This document shows positions 6,994 through 14,501 of a DNA stretch of 15,906 nucleotides, piece by piece. Within the stretch, counting starts at the first letter, position 1. The number at the start of each line of letters is the position of its first letter. The notes under the pieces were generated by a model. That model was not told the origin of the DNA. It made no database searches and saw only the letters and a program-made list of their open reading frames with translations. The DNA is taken from NCBI GenBank assembly GCA_002422745.1, contig DITH01000119.1, forward strand, positions 10,416 through 26,321, written 5' to 3'. The stretch comes from Alphaproteobacteria bacterium UBA6189 (GTDB lineage: Bacteria > Pseudomonadota > Alphaproteobacteria > Rickettsiales > UBA3002). A program made the translations under genes and the position numbers.

Positions 6994-8487
6994 ATGCCCA
7001 TCACCTATAACATCCCCACCGCTGACCACCCCAAAGGCCTGATCGCCATTATCGATATCGGCTCGAACTCGGTACGCATGGTGGTCTATCACGGGCTCAA
7101 GCGCGTGCCGTTGCCTATCTTCAACGAAAAATACATGTGCGCCCTGGGCAAGGGGCTGGCCACCAGCGGTCGCCTTAATCCGGCGGGGGTAGTGCAGGCC
7201 GAAACGGCGATTGCCCGCTTTCTCGTCATGGCGCAGCGGCTGCAGGTCGCCAGCCTCGACCTGATCGCCACCGCCGCAGTGCGCGACGCCGAAAATGGCA
7301 GCGAGTTCGTCGCCCGCATCGAGGCGACGCACGGCGTAAAGGTCAAGGTCATCAGCGGCGAGCGCGAGGCCGAGCTGGCGGCTAAAGGCATTCTCGCCTC
7401 CTTCCATGAGCCGATGGGTATCTCGGTCGATCTCGGCGGCGGTAGCCTTGAGCTGGCGACCATCGAGCGCACCCGCATCGGCCAGACGGCCAGTCTGCGC
7501 ATCGGTTCGCTACGCGTGCTCGATGCCACCGATGGCAAACTCGGCGCGATGGAAAAAATGGTGCGCGACGAGCTGCAGCAAATCGACTGGCTCAATGCCT
7601 CGCACGCCTCGTGCCTGTATGCGGTCGGCGGCGGGTTTCGCGCTCTAGCCAAACTGCACATGAAAAAAACCCATTACCCGCTCGATATTGTGCACGAATA
7701 CTGCATGAGCCGCCGCAGCATTAGCCAGCTGATCGACAAGCTACTGGCCATGAAACCGAGCGATATAGCAACTTTGCCGGGTATCTCGGAAAAGCGCGCG
7801 CCGACCCTTATTCCCACCGCTATTATGCTGCAACAATTGCTGCAGCAAACCGGCGCACCGGAAGTGATGTTCTCGGTCAGCGGCATCCGTGAGGGCTTCT
7901 TCTACGATCTGCTCGAACCCAAGCTTCAGGGGGAAGACGCGCTTATCGCCAGTGCGGCCGACCTTGCCGCGTTGATCGGCCGTGCCGGACATTACGGCAA
8001 GGAGCTTTTCCAGTGGATGAGCCCGCTTTTCGCCAGCGAGCCCCTGCCCTGGCAGCGCATTCGCCGCGCCTTGTGCATCCTGTCGGAGCTGGCCTGGTCG
8101 ATCGACCCGAATTTCCGCGCCAACTGGGCGTATCACCGCATCATTCAATCCTCGCTCAAAGGCATCGACCATCCCGAGCGGATCATGCTCGCCCTCGCTT
8201 TATTCCACCGTTACCAGACCAAATGGAAAAACGGCCGCGACGAGCTGAAACTGCTCGACGAGCGCGAGCGCCAATATGCCCGGTGCGTCGGGCTGGCGGC
8301 CGGGCTGGCCTATCAGCTTTCCGGCGGCAAAGCAGGCAATCTGCACCATGCCAAGCTCACCTGGCACGATGGTCAGGTGCATCTGGCGCTTGATGCTGAA
8401 GCAAGCCCCTTGCGCACCGACACGGTCGAGAAAAAACTGCTCGGGTTGGGTGAAGCGCTCAAGGCTTTTTCCAACTTTGTCATGTAG
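6994..8487 (+). CDS. ppx: Exopolyphosphatase / Ppx-GppA family phosphatase
   Basis: A 497-residue member of the Ppx/GppA family of the actin-like ATPase superfamily. It hydrolyses terminal phosphates of polyphosphate and/or the 5' phosphate of pppGpp. Seen in order: phosphate loop 1 AIIDIGSNSVRMVVY (Asp21), the segment ATAAVRDAENG (92 onward), the catalytic-glutamate region ISGEREAELAAKG (Glu123/Glu127), and phosphate loop 2 SVDLGGGSLE (146-153). The C-terminal half (about 310-497) is a helical HD-like region as in long alphaproteobacterial Ppx proteins, containing SELAWSIDPNFRANWAYHRI. Position after ppk1 favours the exopolyphosphatase role, but GppA activity cannot be excluded from sequence. 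No strong ribosome binding site precedes ATG 6994. Its last 115 bases overlap the end of aat on the opposite strand. Confidence 0.93.
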   Translation: MPITYNIPTADHPKGLIAIIDIGSNSVRMVVYHGLKRVPLPIFNEKYMCALGKGLATSGRLNPAGVVQAETAIARFLVMAQRLQVASLDLIATAAVRDAENGSEFVARIEATHGVKVKVISGEREAELAAKGILASFHEPMGISVDLGGGSLELATIERTRIGQTASLRIGSLRVLDATDGKLGAMEKMVRDELQQIDWLNASHASCLYAVGGGFRALAKLHMKKTHYPLDIVHEYCMSRRSISQLIDKLLAMKPSDIATLPGISEKRAPTLIPTAIMLQQLLQQTGAPEVMFSVSGIREGFFYDLLEPKLQGEDALIASAADLAALIGRAGHYGKELFQWMSPLFASEPLPWQRIRRALCILSELAWSIDPNFRANWAYHRIIQSSLKGIDHPERIMLALALFHRYQTKWKNGRDELKLLDERERQYARCVGLAAGLAYQLSGGKAGNLHHAKLTWHDGQVHLALDAEASPLRTDTVEKKLLGLGEALKAFSNFVM

Positions 8488-9029
8488 CGCTGTTTGCGCC
8501 AGGCCTCGACGCCGAATTGCTTTAAGTGCTCATTCACATACTGCGTGTCGAGCAACAGGTAACCCGCTTCGCGCAAAATCTCCACCAGTGTCACCAGCGC
8601 TATCTTGCTGGCTTCCGGCACGCGGCTGAACATACTCTCGCCAAAAAACGCGCCGCCCAGCGACACGCCGTACAGCCCGCCTACCAGCGTTTCCTCTTGC
8701 CACACCTCCACCGCATGCGCATGGCCGATCTCAAACAGGCCCGTATAGAGGCGGACGATTTCTTCGTTGATCCAGGTTTCCTGGCGATCTTTGGTAAGGG
8801 TACCGCAGGCGCGCACCACCGTCTCGAACGCCGTGTCCACCGTGAGCGTGAAGCGGTGGTTTTTCAGCACCCGTTTCAGCCCGCGCGGAATGTTAAATCG
8901 CTCCAGCGGCAGCACCCCGCGCTCGGCCGGGTTAAACCAGTAAAGTTCCGGATCGTCATGCTCCAGCGCCATCGGGAAATAGCCGTTCGCATAGGCGGCA
9001 AGGAGCATATCGGGCGTCAGCGGTTCCAT
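8373..9029 (-). CDS. aat: Leucyl/phenylalanyl-tRNA--protein transferase
   Basis: Adds Leu or Phe from charged tRNA to proteins with N-terminal basic residues, marking them for ClpS/ClpAP degradation (bacterial N-degron pathway); cytoplasmic. The 218-residue protein shows the family blocks in order: LLAAYANGYFPMA, YWFNPAERGVLPL, TWINEEIVRLY, GHAHAVEVWQ, LVGGLYGVSLGGAFFGESMFS, ASKIAL and LLDTQYVNEHL. The block usually read as GHAHSVE has Ala instead of Ser here. Family similarity begins at ATG 9029; a GTG at 9086 would add 19 unlikely residues. An AGGAGG (9035-9030) sits directly against this ATG with no spacer, which is odd. The last 37 codons overlap ppx, and about 28 residues after KLEKAL are a low-complexity Ser-rich tail beyond the usual family end. 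It is divergent from the glycosyltransferase. Confidence 0.95.
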   Translation of the reverse strand: MEPLTPDMLLAAYANGYFPMALEHDDPELYWFNPAERGVLPLERFNIPRGLKRVLKNHRFTLTVDTAFETVVRACGTLTKDRQETWINEEIVRLYTGLFEIGHAHAVEVWQEETLVGGLYGVSLGGAFFGESMFSRVPEASKIALVTLVEILREAGYLLLDTQYVNEHLKQFGVEAWRKQRYMTKLEKALSASPNPSSFFSTVSVRKGLASASSARCT

Positions 9030-9069
9030 CCTCCTGCCATAGCATGAAGCCGCCCCGCCGCAAACGCGC

Positions 9070-9099
9070 TTTACAGCATCGCGCACCGCCCGCTAAATA
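9070..9099 (+). promoter_or_regulatory. Possible promoter of the glycosyltransferase gene
   Basis: TTTACA (9070-9075, five of six -35 consensus bases), an 18-base spacer and a weak TAAATA (9094-9099) lie just before ATG 9105. The transcript would start at or next to the start codon, consistent with the lack of a Shine-Dalgarno there. The -10 match is poor, so this is tentative. Confidence 0.25.
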
Positions 9100-9104
9100 A
9101 GCCA

Positions 9105-10049
9105 ATGATGCATATTGCGCTCATAGCAAAACCCTGGCGCGGCGGACTGGCCGATTATGTGCATGCCGCCCTGCGCGATATCGCGGGGCCAGAGCAGGTG
9201 ACCTACCTGCCGGTACGCCCGGTCCAGCTACGCGACAGTTGGGGCCGCGTCGCCAAACGCCATTGGTACGATCGGCTCTACCGCCATCTGGAAACCACCC
9301 CTTACGATATGGTTCTTTTCCTGCAGCCTACCGGCCTGATGCAGGCGATAGCCGATAGCCATAAAAAAGTCTGCTGGCTGGTCGACGGTGCGCGGATCGA
9401 TCCGCAGCTCGCCGCCGGCGTGGGGCATCTGTTCCTCTCCGACCCCGGCAATATGGACGTGTTAAAAACCCGCGCCCCGGCGCACCATATCGCGGGCATC
9501 CTCCCCTTTGCCATGGCGCCACATATCCACTGTCCGGGCCCCGCATCCTGCACGGCCGACCGCGCCATGGGGTTTATCGCCAATCACGATCCCAAACGCG
9601 ACGCATGGCTCGAGTCTATGTTCGCCGCCGGGCTCGACTGCCATGTGCATGGCAATTATTTCCTCAGCCATCCGCTCTTTCGCCGCCACCCGTTGCGCAT
9701 ACATCCGGCCGTGCCGGTGGCCGCCATGCAGGCGCTGTATGCGCGCTACCGCCTATCGCTTAATATTCATGCGGCGATCGTGCAGGGCGGCACCAATATG
9801 CGTACGTTTGAAGCGGCCGGCTACGGCGTACCGCAACTGGTCGAGCACCTGCCGGGGATCGACCAGCTGTTCGATCCCGACACCGAGATCGCCACCTTCC
9901 GCACGATCGAAGAATTAACCGCGCAGCAGCAGCGCCTGCTGGCCAACCCGGCCGCCGCGACGCGCATGGCCGCCAATGCCCGTGTCCGTGTGCTGGCCGA
10001 GCACACCTACCACCACCGCATGCAAACGATATTGGCGCGGTTTCGCTAG
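9105..10049 (+). CDS. CgeB-like glycosyltransferase (GT4-type C-terminal domain)
   Basis: A 314-residue, probably cytosolic protein with a two-domain GT-B layout. The N-terminal half starts [19 protein letters not shown], with [12 protein letters not shown] and [13 protein letters not shown]. These read as the Rossmann strands of a CgeB-type glycosyltransferase. The C-terminal half has [41 protein letters not shown], matching the group 1 glycosyltransferase pattern in which RxFEAxxxGxP contacts the nucleotide sugar, then [18 protein letters not shown]. No signal peptide or membrane helix is visible. Donor and acceptor are unknown; neighbours give no cell-envelope context. Start ATG 9105 or 9108, with no Shine-Dalgarno. 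The stop TAG (10047-10049) overlaps the aroQ stop on the other strand. Confidence 0.8.
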   Translation: MMHIALIAKPWRGGLADYVHAALRDIAGPEQVTYLPVRPVQLRDSWGRVAKRHWYDRLYRHLETTPYDMVLFLQPTGLMQAIADSHKKVCWLVDGARIDPQLAAGVGHLFLSDPGNMDVLKTRAPAHHIAGILPFAMAPHIHCPGPASCTADRAMGFIANHDPKRDAWLESMFAAGLDCHVHGNYFLSHPLFRRHPLRIHPAVPVAAMQALYARYRLSLNIHAAIVQGGTNMRTFEAAGYGVPQLVEHLPGIDQLFDPDTEIATFRTIEELTAQQQRLLANPAAATRMAANARVRVLAEHTYHHRMQTILARFR

Positions 10050-10474
10050 GCCAGTAGCGCCGTCAGCGCATCGACATACCCGGCGGCACCTTTGCCGCAA
10101 ATACTCTGCCGCGCGACCGGCTCGATGTAGGAATGGTGGCGAAACGGCTCGCGCGTTTTCGGGTCGCTCAGATGCACCTCGATAATCGGGATATCGACCG
10201 CGCGCAGCGCATCGTGCAGCGCCACCGACGTATGGGTATAGCCGCCCGCATTGATGATCATACCCGAGGCCGCGCCGCGTGCTTCCTGCACCCAGTCGAT
10301 CAATACGCCCTCGTGGTTAGTCTGGCGAAAATCAATCGCCGCACCATGCGACGCTGCGGCGGCGGCGCACATCGCTTCAATATCCGCCAGCGTGCTTGAG
10401 CCGTAAATTTCCGGCTCGCGCGTGCCCAGCAGATTGAGGTTCGGTCCGTTCAAGATGAAGATTGGCTTTGCCAT
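10046..10474 (-). CDS. aroQ: Type II 3-dehydroquinate dehydratase
   Basis: Converts 3-dehydroquinate to 3-dehydroshikimate, the third step of the shikimate pathway; the type II enzyme is a dodecamer. The 142 residues are standard. Motifs: [19 protein letters not shown] with Arg19 and catalytic Tyr24, QTNHEG (51-56), [13 protein letters not shown] with His81, and IEVHLSDP with catalytic His101, then REPFRHHS (Arg112). All active-site residues are present. The start at 10474 gives the typical short [13 protein letters not shown]-terminus; AGGA lies only 2-3 bases from it, so initiation may be weak or leader-poor. Only 22 bp separate it from the divergent thiS, so both promoters must lie in or next to that gap. 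It converges on the glycosyltransferase, sharing a palindromic CTAG at the stops. Confidence 0.96.
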   Translation of the reverse strand: MAKPIFILNGPNLNLLGTREPEIYGSSTLADIEAMCAAAAASHGAAIDFRQTNHEGVLIDWVQEARGAASGMIINAGGYTHTSVALHDALRAVDIPIIEVHLSDPKTREPFRHHSYIEPVARQSICGKGAAGYVDALTALLA

Positions 10475-10490
10475 ATTCCTACCCTATATA
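10462..10490 (+). promoter_or_regulatory. Probable thiS promoter (leaderless type)
   Basis: TTGGCT (10462-10467) and TATATA (10485-10490) are separated by 17 bases, the optimal sigma-70 spacing, with four of six consensus bases each. The expected transcription start is at or within a base or two of ATG 10497, so the mRNA would lack a leader. No Shine-Dalgarno precedes thiS. The TATATA is self-complementary and could also serve aroQ on the other strand. Confidence 0.4.
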
Positions 10491-10496
10491 AACCGC

Positions 10497-10721
10497 ATGA
10501 CTAGCACAGCCACCGCGAAGCTGCAAATTACCCTGAACGGCGAGACGACCACGCTCGACGGCGCCCGCACCGTACAGGATTTAGTGCAACAGTTGGGACT
10601 CGATATCCGCAAAGTCGCGATCGAGCGCAACCTCGCCATCGTGCCGCGCGATCGTTTTGCCGCCACCCCCATTCAGGATGGCGACCGCATCGAAATCGTC
10701 GGCTTCATCGGGGGAGGCTGA
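10497..10721 (+). CDS. thiS: ThiS sulfur-carrier protein
   Basis: Small ubiquitin-like sulfur carrier (74 residues) for thiazole synthesis in thiamine biosynthesis. Its C-terminal glycine is adenylated and thiocarboxylated, then donates sulfur to ThiG. Features: [52 protein letters not shown]. The C-terminus ends in three glycines, so the essential Gly-Gly is terminal as required. The frame is open upstream to 10422, but that region is aroQ on the other strand; ATG 10497 gives the family N-terminus with a short MTSTATAK lead. thiG starts one base after the stop (TGA 10719-10721), making a coupled pair. No TPP riboswitch can fit in the 22-bp upstream gap. Confidence 0.93.
   Translation: MTSTATAKLQITLNGETTTLDGARTVQDLVQQLGLDIRKVAIERNLAIVPRDRFAATPIQDGDRIEIVGFIGGG
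10713..10717 (+). promoter_or_regulatory. thiG ribosome binding site inside the thiS Gly-Gly codons
   Basis: GGAGG sits 5 bases before ATG 10723 and fixes the thiG start. The same bases encode the terminal glycines of ThiS (codons GGG GGA GGC), so this one string serves both purposes. Confidence 0.75.
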
Positions 10722-10722
10722 G

Positions 10723-11544
10723 ATGTCGATGCATAAGGATACGCCGGGCAACGCCTCGTCGCTCCCCCCTTCCGATCCCTTCATCCTCGCCGGAAAAGGT
10801 TACCGCTCGCGCCTGCTGGTCGGCAGCGGTAAATATGCCAATCTCGATATCGCCCAGGCCGCGACCGAAGCCAGCGGCGCCGATATTATCACCGTCGCTT
10901 TGCGGCGCATCGACCTGGCGGGCGATGAAGGCACCCGCCTGCAGGAAGTCATTCCCCCCTCGCGCTACACCTACCTGCCCAATACCGCCGCTTGCTACAC
11001 CGCCGAGGAGGCCGTGCGCACGCTGCGCCTGGCGCGCGAACTAGGCGGCTGGAACCTGGTGAAGCTTGAAGTGATCGGCGATAAACAGACCTTGCTGCCC
11101 GATGTCGCCGAAACCATTCGCGCCGCTCATATCTTGGTCGCGGAAGGGTTCGAAATCATGGCCTACACCACCGACGATGCTAGCGCCGCCGCCGAGCTCG
11201 AAGCCGCGGGCTGCGTCGCCATTATGCCACTCGCCGCGCCCATCGGGTCAGGCCTTGGCATCACCGACCCGGCGGCGATTCGCCGCATTGTCGAGCAATC
11301 CGCCGTGCCGGTACTGGTCGATGCGGGGATCGGCACCCCGTCGGACGCCACGATTGCCATGGAGCTCGGCTGCGCCGGGGTGCTGCTGAATTCCGCCATC
11401 GCCGAAGCGCGCGATCCGGTTGCCATGGCACAGGCGTTCAAGCTGGCCGTCGAGGCCGGACGGCGCGGCTTCCTGGCCGGACGCATGCCAGCGCGTGGCA
11501 GCGCTAGCGCTTCTTCGCCCACCAAGGGTGTGCTTTCCGCCTAG
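10723..11544 (+). CDS. thiG: Thiazole synthase ThiG
   Basis: Forms the thiazole phosphate ring of thiamine from 1-deoxy-xylulose 5-phosphate, dehydroglycine (or iminoacetate) and ThiS thiocarboxylate; a cytoplasmic TIM-barrel enzyme. The 273 residues include a 16-20 residue N-terminal lead, then [19 protein letters not shown], the segment [28 protein letters not shown], the Schiff-base lysine in [10 protein letters not shown] (Lys114), [13 protein letters not shown], and [15 protein letters not shown] plus [11 protein letters not shown] for phosphate binding. All are diagnostic. ATG 10723 has a good Shine-Dalgarno; ATG 10729 is a second possibility. Other thi genes (thiC, thiE, thiD, glycine oxidase or thiH) are not in this window. 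A Ser/Ala-rich C-terminal tail ends 12 bp from the convergent receiver gene. Confidence 0.96.
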   Translation: MSMHKDTPGNASSLPPSDPFILAGKGYRSRLLVGSGKYANLDIAQAATEASGADIITVALRRIDLAGDEGTRLQEVIPPSRYTYLPNTAACYTAEEAVRTLRLARELGGWNLVKLEVIGDKQTLLPDVAETIRAAHILVAEGFEIMAYTTDDASAAAELEAAGCVAIMPLAAPIGSGLGITDPAAIRRIVEQSAVPVLVDAGIGTPSDATIAMELGCAGVLLNSAIAEARDPVAMAQAFKLAVEAGRRGFLAGRMPARGSASASSPTKGVLSA

Positions 11545-11556
11545 ACGCCATTGCCG

Positions 11557-12591
11557 TCAGCCGAGTTTAACGATCAGTTTCTGCAGCGACACGACCAGCT
11601 CTTCGCCCACCGCCGGGGCGTGATCACGAATCTGCTGGGTAAATATCACCGCCACCGCATCGATATGTTTGCCAATCACCGTCAGCTGTTGGGGAGCGAT
11701 GGCGGCATGCGCCTGCAGGTACGCCACCAGCATCGCCCCGATCCGCGCGCCCAGCGCGTAGCCCATCTGCTCCGCCTGCGCCACGATCGACCGCGCCGCC
11801 GCCTGCAGCGCCTGCAGGGCCGCCGTATCCGCCGGCGATGACTGTAGCTGGGCGTAGGACGATTGCAGCGCACCAATATCGTCGCGCGCCCAGGCGATCA
11901 CTTCCGGCGTGCGCATCTGCATGGCGGCATCGGCCGCCGCCACTACCTCCGGCGTCAGCAGCTCCTGCATCGTACCAAGCTGGTCACGCAGCGAGTGGTC
12001 GGGCGGGGTTACCGTCACTCGGTTTTCTTTATCAATCACCCGTCGTAGTTCGGGCGGAATCCGCCGGTCCGAAATCCCCTCCGGTATGGCTTCGCGTCGG
12101 CGGCGGCACGGACCGACATAGCCCGGTGCTTCGACAAACGCGCGCGGATTATCGATCACCTGCATAATGCGGTTAGACACCGTCTTGGCCGAAAAGGGTT
12201 TGAGGATAAACTCATTGATCCCCGCATCGCGCGCCGCTTCTACCCGGTCTTTATCGGCAAACGCGGTGAGCATCAGGATCGGGATATCACGGCGGATGCG
12301 GTTATCGTCGCGCGCCTGACGAATGGCCTTCACCAGCTCGAGCCCGCTGATCGGCGCCATCTGCCATTCGGTAATAATCAAATCATACGGGTTGCGCCGC
12401 AGATACTCCAGCGCGTCTTCGCCGCTAGTCACCAGGTCAATCTGGCGGAAGCCGAACGAGAATAAAATCCGGTGCACCAGCGTCGCCGTGCGATTATCAC
12501 GATCGGCCAGCAGCACCCGCACGCGGCTCAGCCGGTCGCGTTTATTGCGCGCTTCCTTATCATAATTGCGAGGCTCTGTTTCACTGGTCAT
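11557..12591 (-). CDS. Receiver-domain protein with Glu at the phospho-acceptor position, plus uncharacterised helical C-terminal domain
   Basis: The 344-residue protein carries a CheY-like receiver at about 22-150. VRVLLADRDNRTATLV supplies the acidic pocket (Asp30, but Arg31 where a second acid is usual). YDLIITEWQMAPISGLEL puts Glu75 where the phosphorylated Asp should be. ILMLTAF keeps the conserved Thr109, and ILKPFS the conserved Lys131. Glu in place of Asp can mimic phosphorylation, so this may be a constitutively active or pseudo-receiver; that is inference. A basic linker (PCRRRRE) leads to a mostly helical region (about 185-344) with no DNA-binding motif that I recognise. It loosely recalls the Hpt-like tails of some alphaproteobacterial regulators but lacks a clear phospho-His. 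The gene starts 9 bp after hda, so it is likely in the same operon. Its partner and output are unknown. Confidence 0.8.
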   Translation of the reverse strand: MTSETEPRNYDKEARNKRDRLSRVRVLLADRDNRTATLVHRILFSFGFRQIDLVTSGEDALEYLRRNPYDLIITEWQMAPISGLELVKAIRQARDDNRIRRDIPILMLTAFADKDRVEAARDAGINEFILKPFSAKTVSNRIMQVIDNPRAFVEAPGYVGPCRRRREAIPEGISDRRIPPELRRVIDKENRVTVTPPDHSLRDQLGTMQELLTPEVVAAADAAMQMRTPEVIAWARDDIGALQSSYAQLQSSPADTAALQALQAAARSIVAQAEQMGYALGARIGAMLVAYLQAHAAIAPQQLTVIGKHIDAVAVIFTQQIRDHAPAVGEELVVSLQKLIVKLG

Positions 12592-12600
12592 GGCCTGAAT

Positions 12601-13284
12601 TTACGCTGGTTCGCGTCCCGAATCAATCAGCGCATCCCGCACCAGCGAAATCGTCACCGCCCGCCCCCGCGCCAGCGACAACCCATCAACCTGCGCCACA
12701 AAACGTTGCACCGCTGCATACGAACGCTCCAGCCGCGCCACCGCGTAGGAAAGCACCTCCGGCCCAATGCGCAATTGCCGGTCGGCGAAGGCTTTCGCCA
12801 TCATGCCCATCAGCAGCGCATCGTCGGGTGCGCCAAGCACGACCGCCGGTAGCATGGCCAGCCGCGAGCGCAAATCCGGCAGGGTAAAGGGCAATTGCGC
12901 CGCCGGGGCATTCGCCAGCAGCAGCAGGTAATCGCCGCGGGCACGGGCATGGTTAATCAGCTGCGCCAGCGCCGCCTCGTTGGCCACTTGCTCCACCCCG
13001 TCCAGTACCCAGCAATGGTTGCCGGCCAGCAGCTGGTCGGCAGGCACCGTGCCAATGCGCGCCGCATCGATGAGGGTGGCGCGGGTACGATGCGCGAAGA
13101 CATGCGCCAGGTGGGTTTTGCCGCAGCCATGCGGCCCGTAAATCAGCATGATGGAGTAGGGCCAGTCGGGCCATCCGAACACCAGGGTGCACGCCTCATC
13201 GTTGGCCGCGCCACGCACGAAATCTTCCGGCGCGTAACTGGTCACCGGCGCAAAAGGCATCACCAGCTGTTGCGGCCCGCTCAT
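12601..13284 (-). CDS. hdaA: Hda-like DnaA regulatory AAA+ protein
   Basis: Homologue of the DnaA ATPase domain that, with the DNA-loaded sliding clamp, stimulates DnaA-ATP hydrolysis and so limits replication initiation. The 227 residues are the usual length. A clamp-binding hexapeptide QLVMPF lies at 6-11. Walker A is GPHGCGKTHL (Lys56), the Walker B-like strand is CWVLDGVEQ (Asp95), box VII LPDLRSRL has Arg139/Arg141, and GAPDDALLMGMMAKAFADRQL plus LERSYAAVQRF (sensor II) follow. No DnaA domain IV (DNA-binding) is present, which separates it from DnaA itself. ATG 13284 is chosen; the frame is open further upstream, but that lies inside the permease gene, whose stop is 2 bp away. The tight spacing argues for translational coupling with the permease before it and the receiver gene after it. 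Confidence 0.9.
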   Translation of the reverse strand: MSGPQQLVMPFAPVTSYAPEDFVRGAANDEACTLVFGWPDWPYSIMLIYGPHGCGKTHLAHVFAHRTRATLIDAARIGTVPADQLLAGNHCWVLDGVEQVANEAALAQLINHARARGDYLLLLANAPAAQLPFTLPDLRSRLAMLPAVVLGAPDDALLMGMMAKAFADRQLRIGPEVLSYAVARLERSYAAVQRFVAQVDGLSLARGRAVTISLVRDALIDSGREPA

Positions 13285-13286
13285 CG

Positions 13287-14450
13287 TTATTTTTCGTGGT
13301 AGAGGCTGGATTCCAGGTAGCGCTCGATGATGAACTTCACCAGCACACTGATCACGGCCGTTAGCGGCACAGCCAGAAGCACGCCGACCACCCCGAGCAA
13401 CACGCCGCCCGCCAACATGCCAAACAGCATCCATAGCGGGTGAACGCCCACCTTATCGCCGACGATTTTCGGCGTCAGCACTTGCGATTCGAGAATCTGC
13501 CCGACCCCGTAGACGCTCAGTAAAATCCAGAAGCTGGTGTCGATACCGAACTGGCCGTACGCTACCATCATGCCCAGCGCGATGGAAATCCACGTCCCGA
13601 CATAGGGGATAATCACCAGCACCCCCGCCAGAAGCCCAAGCAGGATGGCAAATTTCAGTTGCAGGATGGAAAAAATCACCGCGTAAAAGACCGCAAGCAG
13701 CATCATCACCGTCAACTGCCCGCGCAAATAGGCCGCCAGCGTATTGTTGATGCGGTGCATCTGCCCGCGGATGGTCGGTGCATAGGCGCGCGGCAACAGG
13801 TGGTTCAGTTTATCGACCACGCCGGTCCAATCGCGGATGAAGTAAAAACACACGATGGGTGTAATCAGCAGCAGGGCAAGAATGTTCAGCACATTGGCGG
13901 CCGAGGCCAGCAACCCGCTCGCCACCGCACCCATCGAGGCAAGGCCGCGCTGAATCAGCTCGCCCAGTGTGCCGGGGGTATCAGACGCCTTACCGTTTAA
14001 TTCGTTTACTGCGCGAAAAATGGGTGCTGTATCGTCGCGCAAATTGACTTCCAGTTCGCGAATCAGCGCCGGCACCCTGGCGAACAATTCCGCCACCTGA
14101 TGGTATAGCAGCGGGCCAAGCCACACCACCAGACCCACCAACATGGCAAACAGGCCGGTGGTAATCACCGCGGCAGCCACCCCGCGATGCCAGCCCTTGC
14201 GCTCCAGCTTATTGGCCGCCGGGTTCACCAGGTAAGCGATCAACGCACCGAGCACGAACGGCAGCAGGATCGGCTTCACCGCATCGAGAAACATCAGCAG
14301 CAGCGTAAACAACGCCAGCCACATCACCAGATGGAACCAACGCGCCTGCCAAAGGGTGGCGGGCTCGATGACCACCGCATCGGTCGCGGCCGCGCGGGCG
14401 CGGGGGAAAGGTGGGTTAGTGGTAGTGCGGGTGGGGGCGTCCTGATCCAT
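13287..14450 (-). CDS. AI-2E transporter / PerM family permease
   Basis: Inner-membrane protein of the PerM/AI-2E (TqsA-like) family, 387 residues. After a polar, disordered N-terminus (about 1-35), hydrophobic segments lie near 37-57, 60-75 and 90-115. A soluble loop with EVNLRDDTAPIF follows, then a helix near 190-215 ending in LITPIVCFYFIRDW, a highly typical motif. The C-terminal membrane block contains VIIPYVGTWIS and the conserved ILESQVLTPKIVGDKVGVHPLWMLFGMLAGG. Transported substrate is not predictable; members export AI-2, ions or unknown solutes. ATG 14450 is preferred over an upstream TTG at 14486. It precedes hda by 2 bp, a neighbourhood I recall from other alphaproteobacteria. The DUF2066 gene lies upstream with a 51-bp gap. 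Confidence 0.92.
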   Translation of the reverse strand: MDQDAPTRTTTNPPFPRARAAATDAVVIEPATLWQARWFHLVMWLALFTLLLMFLDAVKPILLPFVLGALIAYLVNPAANKLERKGWHRGVAAAVITTGLFAMLVGLVVWLGPLLYHQVAELFARVPALIRELEVNLRDDTAPIFRAVNELNGKASDTPGTLGELIQRGLASMGAVASGLLASAANVLNILALLLITPIVCFYFIRDWTGVVDKLNHLLPRAYAPTIRGQMHRINNTLAAYLRGQLTVMMLLAVFYAVIFSILQLKFAILLGLLAGVLVIIPYVGTWISIALGMMVAYGQFGIDTSFWILLSVYGVGQILESQVLTPKIVGDKVGVHPLWMLFGMLAGGVLLGVVGVLLAVPLTAVISVLVKFIIERYLESSLYHEK

Positions 14451-14501
14451 GTGGCGCAACCTACGCCAGTTCGACACGCGGCGCAAGCGGCCTCAACGCG
14501 G

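Noticed and set aside
8526..9047. 173-codon plus-strand frame over aat
   Set aside because: Aat on the minus strand has every family block; the plus frame is Arg/His-rich shadow.
12601..13284. Could be DnaA itself
   Set aside because: Only 227 residues with no DNA-binding domain IV, plus a clamp-binding hexapeptide at the N-terminus; this fits Hda.
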